5,895 nt of DNA from CAZTZY01 sp964617765 (lineage in GTDB: Bacteria; Pseudomonadota; Gammaproteobacteria; Pseudomonadales; DT-91). The stretch is from the NCBI GenBank assembly GCA_964617765.1, contig CAZTZY010000130.1, positions 1-5,895 of the forward strand, read 5' to 3'. The notes beneath the pieces were generated by a model. It was not told the origin of the DNA. It did no database searches and saw only the letters and a program-made list of their open reading frames with translations. Made by a program: the position numbers and the translations under genes. Below are positions 1 to 5,677 of the stretch, one piece after another. Position 1 is the first letter of the stretch. Each line of letters begins with the position of its first letter.

Positions 1-555
1 GCAACACTGAAGCCATCATTCCAGATGTTCAATGATTTGGGCCATGGCGATTTAATCAAGTTCAAATATCCACAAGTGGAAAACATCAACTGTGTACACA
101 CTCCCGGTAACTCTTCCGGTGTGGTCGATGGCGCTTCACTGGTATTGATTGGTAGCGAACAAGCCGCCAAAGACCTGAACCTCAAGCCACGCGCCCGTAT
201 CGTTAGCTGTGCACTGGTAGGAACTGAACCTACCATCATGTTGACAGGCCCTGCGCCTGCTACCTTGAAAGCGCTGAAAATGGCCGGTTTGACAGTGAAT
301 GATATCGACCTGTTTGAACTGAACGAAGCGTTTGCCTCTGTGGTTTTGCGCTTCCAGAAGTTGTTGGGTATTCCTGACGAAAAAATCAACGTCAATGGCG
401 GTGCTATTGCGATGGGTCATCCTATCGGAGCAACCGGCGGCATGATCGTGGGTGTATTGGTTGATGAGCTGGAACGTCGCGGTTTGAAACGCGGTGTTGC
501 AACCTTGTGTGCAGGCGGCGGTATTGGTATCGCTACTGTTATCGAACTAGTCTAA
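1..555 (+). CDS. Thiolase (acetyl-CoA C-acyltransferase), C-terminal part; 5' end outside the window
   Basis: This is the beta subunit of a fatty-acid oxidation complex. It would cleave 3-ketoacyl-CoA with free CoA to acetyl-CoA and a shortened acyl-CoA, in the cytoplasm. The frame is open from base 1, so 184 residues are visible of a protein that is normally about 390-430 aa. The visible part holds the C-terminal thiolase motifs: LKPSF at the left edge, NEAFA (Asn codon 322-324), the GHP motif with the catalytic His (codon 418-420), and CAGGG with the second catalytic Cys (codon 508-510). The nucleophilic Cys of the N-terminal half lies upstream of the window. The ATG at 25 is internal, since homologous sequence continues before it. 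The gene ends in TAA and is followed after 41 nt by the multifunctional alpha subunit. That order matches, from memory, pairs such as Rv0859-Rv0860 of Mycobacterium tuberculosis and PA1736-PA1737 of Pseudomonas aeruginosa. The family is certain; chain-length preference cannot be read from this part. Confidence 0.93.
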   Translation, partial: ATLKPSFQMFNDLGHGDLIKFKYPQVENINCVHTPGNSSGVVDGASLVLIGSEQAAKDLNLKPRARIVSCALVGTEPTIMLTGPAPATLKALKMAGLTVNDIDLFELNEAFASVVLRFQKLLGIPDEKINVNGGAIAMGHPIGATGGMIVGVLVDELERRGLKRGVATLCAGGGIGIATVIELV

Positions 556-584
556 CTCTCAGCCAACTACCAGCTAACAACATT

Positions 585-588
585 GAGG
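585..588 (+). promoter_or_regulatory. Ribosome binding site of the alpha-subunit gene
   Basis: GAGG lies 8 nt before the ATG at 597. This decides the start: the same frame is open back to an ATG at 507, but that would overlap the thiolase and add 30 residues rich in Arg, Tyr and Cys that look nothing like the family. Confidence 0.75.
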
Positions 589-596
589 AATTGAAA

Positions 597-2753
597 ATGG
601 GTTATATCCGTTTAGAAAAAGACGCAGACGGCATTGTTGAGTTGATACTTGATCAGCAAGGCGAGAAAGTAAACAAGTTTGGCGATGTGTTCATTGAAGC
701 GATGACCAAGGCTGTTGCTGAAATTGAAGCCATGAAAGACAGCATTAAAGGTGTTTATATCCGTTCTGGAAAAAGCACCTTTTTTGGTGGTGGTGATTTG
801 AACCAGTTATTGGAAATCCCTTGTGAAATGGATGAAGCAGAAGCCACTCGCATATTCGAAGGCATTTTGTTAGCCAAAGCGCCTTTGCGTAAACTGGAAA
901 CTTTGGGTATTCCAGTTGCAGTAGGCATGAATGGCGCGGCATTGGGTGGTGGTTATGAAATCGCCCTGGCTTGCCATTATCGCGTAGCCGTAGAAAGCGC
1001 CAAGATGGGTCTGCCAGAAGCGCAACTGGGTTTAATGCCAGGTGCCAGCGGAGTAGTGCGTATGGTGCGCATCCACGGTTTAACTGATGCGATTACCTAC
1101 ATATCACAAGGCAAGCAATTCAATGGCCAGCAAGCGGTAGACAAAAAGTTCTGCCACGAAATTGCTGCTAACGAAGAAGAAATGCACAAAAAAGCCAAGG
1201 CGTGGATTTTGGCTAACCCTGGCGCTAAACAAGCCTGGGATATGCCCGGTTACAAAATTCCTGGCGGTTCACCCGCCGATAAAGATGTTGACCAGGGTTT
1301 ATCAGGTTTGCTGTATTTCGGCCCGGTGAACGTGATGGTTAACACTTGGGGCAATTTCCCGGCACCCAAAGCGATTTTCGCCTGTGTGTCAGATGTTGCC
1401 CGTGTGGATTTCGACACTGCCGAAAAAATCGAGGCGCGTTATTTTGTAAGCTTGATGCGTTCGCAAGTGGCCAAGAACATGATTACCACATTCTTCTTCC
1501 AGATGAATGCATTGCAAAATGGCGCCAGCCGTCCACAAGGTATCGACAAAACCGTCTGCAAAAAACTCGGTATATTAGGTGCCGGTATGATGGGTGCAGG
1601 CATAGCTTATGCTGCGGCGCAAAAAGGCATCCAGGTGGTATTGAAAGATATCAGCATTGAAAATGCCAATAAAGGCGTTGATTACGTTAAAAATGCTACC
1701 GCTAAAAACAAGCGTATGACGCCAGAACAAGCTGCAGCAATATTGTCACTCATCAAACCAACAGCCAGCGCTGCGGATCTTGAAGGTTGCGATATTGTTA
1801 TTGAAGCTGTGTTTGAAGATCGCAAAATCAAGGCTGCTGTCTGTAAAGAAACCGAAGCGGTAACAGGTAAAGATTGTGTATTTGCCACTAACACTTCTTC
1901 ATTGCCAATTACAGGCTTGGCAGAAGCTTCAGCTCGTCCAGAGAATTTCATCGGTATGCACTTTTTCTCGCCTGCAGAAAAAATGCCTCTGGTAGAAATT
2001 ATCTGTGGCAAAAAAACGTCAAAAGAAGCATTGGCCAAGGCATTTGATCTCGTTATCAAGCTGGGTAAAAAACCGATTGTGGTTAACGATGGCGAAGGTT
2101 TCTTCACCACTCGCGTTATCGGTAAAACTGTTGAACAAGGCGCTATGATGGTTATCGAGGGTATCAACCCGGTGTTAATCGAAAATGCCGCCAAGCAAAA
2201 TGGTTCACCTGTTGGCCCACTGACCATGATCGATGAAGTATCACAAGCCACTGCTTATAAAAACGGCCAGCAAATGCGTGCCGATAAAGAAGCGCGTGGC
2301 GAACCTGTGGATTTAAATAACCCTGCATCATTATTGGTAACCAAAATGGTGGAGAAGTTTGATCGTAAGGGTAAGGCTTATGGTGCTGGCTATTATGAAT
2401 ATCCGGAAGGTGGCAAGAAATTCATGTGGCCAGGCTTGAAAGCTGAATTCGCACCTAACGGTTACAAGGAAATCTCGTTTGAAGATGTGAAAGATCGCCT
2501 GACATTTTGCCAGTCGCTTGAATCTGTTCGTGCAATGGAAGATGGCGTAGTAACATCGGTAGGTGATGCCAATATCGGTTCAATCATGGGTATCGGCTTT
2601 CCTGCGCAAACCGGTGGAGTGTTCCAGTTTATCAATGCCTATGGCGTAAAAGCGTTTGCCGAGCGTTCGCAAGAACTTGCTACCAAATACGGTAAAGCGT
2701 TTGAAGTGCCAAAGCTGTTGCTGGATAAAGCCGCCAAGGGCGAGAAGTTTTAA
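597..2753 (+). CDS. Fatty-acid oxidation complex alpha subunit: enoyl-CoA hydratase / 3-hydroxyacyl-CoA dehydrogenase (FadB/FadJ-like)
   Basis: This bifunctional cytoplasmic enzyme hydrates 2-enoyl-CoA and oxidises the (S)-3-hydroxyacyl-CoA with NAD+, handing the 3-ketoacyl-CoA to the thiolase encoded just upstream. It is 718 aa, the usual length for FadB/FadJ. Residues 1-200 are a crotonase fold, with oxyanion-hole segments near GGGD (64-67) and NGAALGGG (112-119) and both catalytic glutamates present (E121 and E141 in GLPEAQLG). A linker helix leads to the NAD-binding Rossmann domain from about 322, with GAGMMG at 328-333. The dehydrogenase dyad is H455 (in GMHFF) and E467 (in MPLVE). C-terminal HAD domains follow, with GFFTTRV at 501-507, the PVGP segment near 538-541 and a second repeat ending in GIGFPAQTGG (665-674). 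The Asn usually found in GFFxNR is Thr505 here; I recall Ser or Thr at this site in the Rv0860/PA1737 type, so I place it in that subgroup rather than with E. coli FadB. Tandem TAA TAA stops and a terminator close the operon. Confidence 0.95.
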   Translation: MGYIRLEKDADGIVELILDQQGEKVNKFGDVFIEAMTKAVAEIEAMKDSIKGVYIRSGKSTFFGGGDLNQLLEIPCEMDEAEATRIFEGILLAKAPLRKLETLGIPVAVGMNGAALGGGYEIALACHYRVAVESAKMGLPEAQLGLMPGASGVVRMVRIHGLTDAITYISQGKQFNGQQAVDKKFCHEIAANEEEMHKKAKAWILANPGAKQAWDMPGYKIPGGSPADKDVDQGLSGLLYFGPVNVMVNTWGNFPAPKAIFACVSDVARVDFDTAEKIEARYFVSLMRSQVAKNMITTFFFQMNALQNGASRPQGIDKTVCKKLGILGAGMMGAGIAYAAAQKGIQVVLKDISIENANKGVDYVKNATAKNKRMTPEQAAAILSLIKPTASAADLEGCDIVIEAVFEDRKIKAAVCKETEAVTGKDCVFATNTSSLPITGLAEASARPENFIGMHFFSPAEKMPLVEIICGKKTSKEALAKAFDLVIKLGKKPIVVNDGEGFFTTRVIGKTVEQGAMMVIEGINPVLIENAAKQNGSPVGPLTMIDEVSQATAYKNGQQMRADKEARGEPVDLNNPASLLVTKMVEKFDRKGKAYGAGYYEYPEGGKKFMWPGLKAEFAPNGYKEISFEDVKDRLTFCQSLESVRAMEDGVVTSVGDANIGSIMGIGFPAQTGGVFQFINAYGVKAFAERSQELATKYGKAFEVPKLLLDKAAKGEKF

Positions 2754-2776
2754 TAACGCCTGATGTATAGTTAAAG

Positions 2777-2803
2777 AAAAAGCCTGCTAATGCAGGCTTT
2801 TTT
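2777..2803 (+). terminator. Rho-independent terminator of the thiolase/alpha-subunit operon
   Basis: This is a perfect 11-bp stem (2777-2787 with 2792-2802) with a GCCTGC/GCAGGC core and a TAAT loop (2788-2791). The 3' arm runs into a tract of six T (2798-2803). It starts 23 nt after the stop codon of the alpha-subunit gene. The A-run before the stem could let it also act on the opposite strand, but no minus-strand gene ends here. Confidence 0.93.
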
Positions 2804-2888
2804 GTTTGTAGTATTTAAAAATAGTTTATTTACAGGTCATTCAGAGTTTTCTGATCTAATAAATATAAACTAATTAGTGTCGGGGTAC

Positions 2889-2915
2889 TAAAGTTTGGAT
2901 AGCCTTGCATTATTG
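2889..2915 (+). promoter_or_regulatory. Possible sigma-28 (FliA) promoter for the chemoreceptor
   Basis: TAAAGTTT at 2889-2896 is an exact match to the sigma-28 -35 consensus. Chemoreceptor genes are classic members of that regulon. At the standard 11-nt spacing the -10 octamer would be CATTATTG (2908-2915), which fits the consensus GCCGATAA poorly (about two of eight positions). The call therefore rests on the -35 element and the gene context only. Confidence 0.3.
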
Positions 2916-2931
2916 TATTGCTTACTATAAT
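2905..2931 (+). promoter_or_regulatory. Possible sigma-70 promoter for the chemoreceptor
   Basis: A perfect TATAAT lies at 2926-2931. The best upstream partner is TTGCAT at 2905-2910, giving a short 15-nt spacer and only three matches to TTGACA; shifting the -35 to CTTGCA gives 16 nt. Transcription would start near 2938, about 100 nt before the ATG. It overlaps and competes with the sigma-28-like reading of the same region. Confidence 0.35.
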
Positions 2932-3004
2932 TTGAATTCTAAAGGTAAAAAAACACAGATTCACATCTTAAGACATCCATTTAATATTCAGGGAAGGTTT
3001 TTTG

Positions 3005-3025
3005 AGAGTATTTTATACTCTGGAG
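3005..3025 (+). promoter_or_regulatory. Perfect inverted repeat joined to the GGAG ribosome binding site
   Basis: AGAGTAT (3005-3011) and ATACTCT (3015-3021) are exact reverse complements around a TTT spacer. GGAG follows directly at 3022-3025. GGAG is 12 nt from the ATG at 3038 (long) and 6 nt from an in-frame TTG at 3032. The hairpin would sit right beside the Shine-Dalgarno sequence in the mRNA; as DNA it could instead be a 17-bp operator. Its presence favours 3002-3037 being leader rather than coding sequence. Confidence 0.45.
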
Positions 3026-3037
3026 CAATCCTTGTTT

Positions 3038-4528
3038 ATGAGTACTAAATTTAAAATAACAGCAATCTCTTTGGCTTTGGCACTACTGATTATTCTTCAG
3101 CTGATATTTACCTGGTCAAGCCTTAAAAGTATCGAGCAAAGTATGGCGCATATCATTAATGTGGATGCCCCTGTACTTAATTTGGCTAAAGATCTTCAGT
3201 TTTCAACAGCGCAAGTGCAGCAATGGTTCACTGATATCAGTGCAACAAGAGCTGAGGATGGCCTGGATGATGGGTTTCGCAAGGCAGACGAATATGCCGT
3301 TAAATTTCGTTCACAGCTTAAGCAAATCAGTGTGATAGATAAAAACAATCACGACCTCTATCGTCATCTGGAAGTTGCGTTTGAAGAGTATTATTCTCAA
3401 GGTAAGAATATGGCCAATGCCTATGTTTCCAATGGGACTTCGGCCGGAAATGAAAAAATGAAAACCATGGATCAGGCTGCTATAGTTATCATTGCTGACT
3501 TGGATCCCATTGTTAATAATGCAAAAAAACAAATGGATTCAATGCTTGTTCGCGAACGGCAACAGATTGATCAATTAGAAAAACTTATTGTGCTTTTTTC
3601 TGTATTACTGTTGCTCCTTATTGTGACTTTCTTAGTAATTCAGTTAAAAGTTTTGGCCAAGTTAAACCAGCTTGGTGCAGAGCCCGAAGAGGTATTAATA
3701 CTTGCGGCGAGAATTACAAAGGGAGATTTGTCGACTAAAGAAGTTTTAGAGAAGACAAGTCATGGTATTTATAAAGCAATGATTGACATGCAAAAAAGCC
3801 TTATCAGCGTTATTGAGACTATAAGGGTCGAATCAGATAATGTTTTTATGTCTTCCCAAGTGGTTAGTGACGCAGCAGATGATTTAAGCAAAACTTCTAG
3901 TGAGCAGGCCACTTGTACCGAAGAAACCAGTGTGTCCATTGAGCAGATGTTGGTATCCATTCAGCAGAACAACCAAAATTGTCAAACAGCAAACAATATG
4001 GCTAAAACGACTAGACGAAGCGCAGAACAAGGTGCAGAAACTGTTGCTGAGGCGCTGCAAGCAATAAGAGAAGTAACAAAAAAAGTTAAAATCATTGATG
4101 AAATTGCCTATCAAACAAACTTGCTTGCGCTGAATGCAAGTATTGAGGCATCAAGAGCAGGTGAGGAAGGAAGAGGATTTTCAGTAGTTGCATCTGAAGT
4201 CAGGCGCTTGGCAGAAAACAGTCAACGTGCAGTTAATGAAATTAACCAATTGACTCTTAACAGTGAGCAAGTGGCAGATCGCGCTGGCATATTTCTTGAG
4301 GAAATTGTCCCTAATATCACTAAAACTGCTTATTTGGTTCAAGAGGTCAGCGCGGCTACACAAGAACAAGCTCATGCTGTTAACCAAATAGGAATAGCCG
4401 TATCGCAGATTGACAGAATTACTCAGAAAAACCTGCAGAGCTCTAACGAACTTAATTTAACTGCTCAAAAAATACAGAATCAATCTACAAGTTTGAAAAA
4501 TTTAATCGGTTTTTTCAAGTTGTCATAA
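3038..4528 (+). CDS. Methyl-accepting chemotaxis protein (transmembrane chemoreceptor)
   Basis: This inner-membrane receptor would sense a periplasmic signal and control CheA through CheW. It is 496 aa from the ATG. A short basic N-terminus leads into TM1 (about 6-26). A helical periplasmic domain of about 150 residues (30-180) follows, containing QVQQWFTDISATR (59-71), a pattern I associate with four-helix-bundle sensor domains. TM2 spans about 183-205. A HAMP-like segment has GAEPEE (213-218) and ITKGDL (226-231). The signalling domain carries methylation-helix signatures at TEETS (294-298) and SAATQEQ (438-444), and a highly typical hairpin tip around 353-393, with IAYQTNLLALNAS and EEGRGFSVVASEVRRLA. 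It ends GFFKLS, without a CheR-binding pentapeptide. An upstream TTG at 3002 with AGGGAAGG before it would add 12 residues, but the ATG gives the usual chemoreceptor N-terminus. No che or flagellar genes are adjacent, and the ligand is unknown. Sampled lines are 33-42% G+C, below the flanking genes. Confidence 0.93.
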   Translation: MSTKFKITAISLALALLIILQLIFTWSSLKSIEQSMAHIINVDAPVLNLAKDLQFSTAQVQQWFTDISATRAEDGLDDGFRKADEYAVKFRSQLKQISVIDKNNHDLYRHLEVAFEEYYSQGKNMANAYVSNGTSAGNEKMKTMDQAAIVIIADLDPIVNNAKKQMDSMLVRERQQIDQLEKLIVLFSVLLLLLIVTFLVIQLKVLAKLNQLGAEPEEVLILAARITKGDLSTKEVLEKTSHGIYKAMIDMQKSLISVIETIRVESDNVFMSSQVVSDAADDLSKTSSEQATCTEETSVSIEQMLVSIQQNNQNCQTANNMAKTTRRSAEQGAETVAEALQAIREVTKKVKIIDEIAYQTNLLALNASIEASRAGEEGRGFSVVASEVRRLAENSQRAVNEINQLTLNSEQVADRAGIFLEEIVPNITKTAYLVQEVSAATQEQAHAVNQIGIAVSQIDRITQKNLQSSNELNLTAQKIQNQSTSLKNLIGFFKLS

Positions 4529-4656
4529 GAATAACAATCTTTATAAAACAGCTTTATGAAATCGTAGATAGTTACAGGTTCAGTTAAGTTGTGGTTGATC
4601 AAAATTTTTTTCAACGATTAAGATACTATAAAAATGCTTGCATCAGCAGGTTATTT
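4529..4656. other. Intergenic region between convergent genes
   Basis: This is a 128-nt AT-rich gap between the stops of the chemoreceptor (+) and the SDR gene (-). It holds a weak ATAAA/TTTAT repeat (4543-4556), a quasi-palindrome (4594-4615) and a weak minus-strand hairpin before a T-tract (4630-4648). No strong GC-rich terminator is visible for the chemoreceptor. Confidence 0.6.
4630..4648 (-). terminator. Weak candidate terminator of the minus-strand SDR gene
   Basis: Read on the minus strand, TGCT (4648-4645), a 6-nt loop and AGCA (4638-4635) are followed at once by five T (4634-4630). It begins 8 nt beyond the SDR stop codon, which is the right place. The 4-bp stem is too short to be convincing alone. 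Confidence 0.3.
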
Positions 4657-5616
4657 CTATTTGCAATCATCTTGGGGTTTTATCACTAACTTCATAAAAA
4701 ACTTGATCAGCGGCGATAGCGGTTTTACAAAAAATCGTACCACCTTGTATTTGTCATAAGCGGCTTTGCGCAAGTCGGCAATGCTGTGTTTCTGGAACTG
4801 TAACAGTCGTTGTGATTCGCTGGTGTCGGCCCAGTCGGCATAGAGTTCCTGGTTGCCGAAATCAGACGGATTGAAAGTCAGGCCCATGGCGCCGGTCATC
4901 ACGTTGGCAAATTCGCAGTGTGTGGTCTGGCAGCTTTTACCGCCACCGATAAGGTGGATTTTGTTGTGCGCTTCGGGCGTTTCCAGCGCATTGGCGATGG
5001 CCAGTGCTACATCGAGCGGATGTATAAATTCGATGCGGTTGTTGGCAGCCAGTGCCAGCATCAGTTGCGCTTGTTCCTTGCTGCCATGCACCATGCGTTC
5101 ATCGGTAGCGGCGCCAAGGCGCAGGATGCACCATTTCTTGCAGAGTTGCTGAATGATTTGTTCGCAAGCAATTTTTTGTTTCGAGTAGTTGTCGGTAGCC
5201 ACTACCGGTTCGTCTACAGTGCGTGGCGGCGGGGAGTTTTGGCGAAAGCCGAATACCGCGAACGAGGAAGTGAACACCAGCAAGGGTTGTACATCCATGG
5301 CAGCGATGAGATTCACCATTTGCTCGGTGCCGTTAACATTCACATCCCACGATAATTCGGGATTGGTTTCAGTGAAGGGTGGAATCATCGCGGCAATGTG
5401 TACTACAGCATCTTTGCCAGCAAGCGAGCTGCTCATCAGTTCTTTATTGCGCAGGTCGCCCCACACCATTTCTACTTTGTTAGTGTATTGTGCAGCGACA
5501 GCCTGGTTAGTCTTGTTCGGTAAATCAAAGCAGGTCACCTGATGGCCGCGTTCCAGCAGGGCATTGAGTACCATGTTGCCAATATTGCCAAATGCGCCTG
5601 TGAGTAAAATTTTCAT
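4657..5616 (-). CDS. NAD-dependent epimerase/dehydratase family protein (extended short-chain dehydrogenase/reductase)
   Basis: This is a 319-aa oxidoreductase of the extended SDR family; its substrate is unknown. The N-terminal Rossmann fold shows TGAFGNIG (6-13, the TGxxGxxG nucleotide motif). Asp31 at the end of the second strand favours NAD(H) over NADP(H). GDL (53-55) and HIAA (73-76) follow. The catalytic set is Ser117/Ser118 in FTSS and Tyr144-x-x-x-Lys148 (YSKQK). A HPLDVA segment (199-204) matches the usual H-x-D-DVA region of the family. The C-terminus (about 291-313) is a hydrophobic, Lys/Arg-dotted stretch that could lie on a membrane; sugar-nucleotide epimerases usually lack this. 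AGGA lies 6 nt before the ATG. It follows a membrane protein gene on the same strand after 61 nt, so co-transcription is likely. Candidate substrates include nucleotide sugars, steroids or other lipids; the sequence does not decide. Confidence 0.9.
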   Translation of the reverse strand: MKILLTGAFGNIGNMVLNALLERGHQVTCFDLPNKTNQAVAAQYTNKVEMVWGDLRNKELMSSSLAGKDAVVHIAAMIPPFTETNPELSWDVNVNGTEQMVNLIAAMDVQPLLVFTSSFAVFGFRQNSPPPRTVDEPVVATDNYSKQKIACEQIIQQLCKKWCILRLGAATDERMVHGSKEQAQLMLALAANNRIEFIHPLDVALAIANALETPEAHNKIHLIGGGKSCQTTHCEFANVMTGAMGLTFNPSDFGNQELYADWADTSESQRLLQFQKHSIADLRKAAYDKYKVVRFFVKPLSPLIKFFMKLVIKPQDDCK

Positions 5617-5622
5617 GGGTTT

Positions 5623-5626
5623 TCCT
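5623..5626 (-). promoter_or_regulatory. Ribosome binding site of the SDR gene
   Basis: AGGA within AAAAGGAAAA on the minus strand lies 6 nt before the ATG (5616-5614). It supports this start, which also puts the glycine-rich nucleotide motif at the expected residues 6-13. Confidence 0.75.
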
Positions 5627-5677
5627 TTTGCGTACTACCAAAATAGTCAGGCTGTTATTGCAATATTGTTCCGGTTT

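Larger units (their letters stand above)
2804..3037 (+). other. AT-rich intergenic leader upstream of the chemoreceptor gene
   Basis: This gap of about 230 nt is noncoding as far as I can see. It holds a perfect 10-bp palindrome ACTAATTAGT (2869-2878), a sigma-28-like -35 octamer (2889-2896), a TATAAT box (2926-2931), a purine-rich AGGGAAGG (2990-2997) and a 7-bp inverted repeat (3005-3021) abutting GGAG (3022-3025). The elements sit in the order expected for a promoter and leader serving the downstream gene only, because the operon before it is terminated. I see no tRNA, riboswitch or small ORF with support. Confidence 0.6.

Noticed and set aside
25..27. ATG at 25 as the start of a short thiolase-like protein
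   Set aside because: The frame is open to base 1 and encodes the conserved LKPSF before this Met, so the gene is simply cut by the window edge.
507..596. N-terminal extension of the alpha subunit from an ATG at 507
   Set aside because: It overlaps the thiolase 3' end, encodes Arg/Tyr/Cys-rich residues foreign to the family and has no good ribosome binding site. The ATG at 597 has GAGG at 8 nt and gives the normal N-terminus.
1682..2251. 189-codon open frame on the minus strand inside the alpha-subunit gene
   Set aside because: It lies fully opposite a strongly conserved dehydrogenase domain, has Ser/Ala/Ile-rich low-information sequence and no family resemblance. It is a shadow frame.
3002..3037. 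12-residue extension of the chemoreceptor from a TTG at 3002
   Set aside because: The segment contains a perfect inverted repeat followed by GGAG, which looks like leader, and the ATG at 3038 gives a typical short basic N-terminus before TM1. It is not fully excluded because AGGGAAGG precedes the TTG.
4543..4556. ATAAA/TTTAT repeat as a terminator for the chemoreceptor
   Set aside because: It is a five-pair A/T-only stem without a T-tract, too weak to terminate transcription.
4853..5542. Several overlapping plus-strand open frames opposite the SDR gene
   Set aside because: They are antisense to a complete SDR with all expected motifs, and none shows a recognisable protein pattern or a convincing start.
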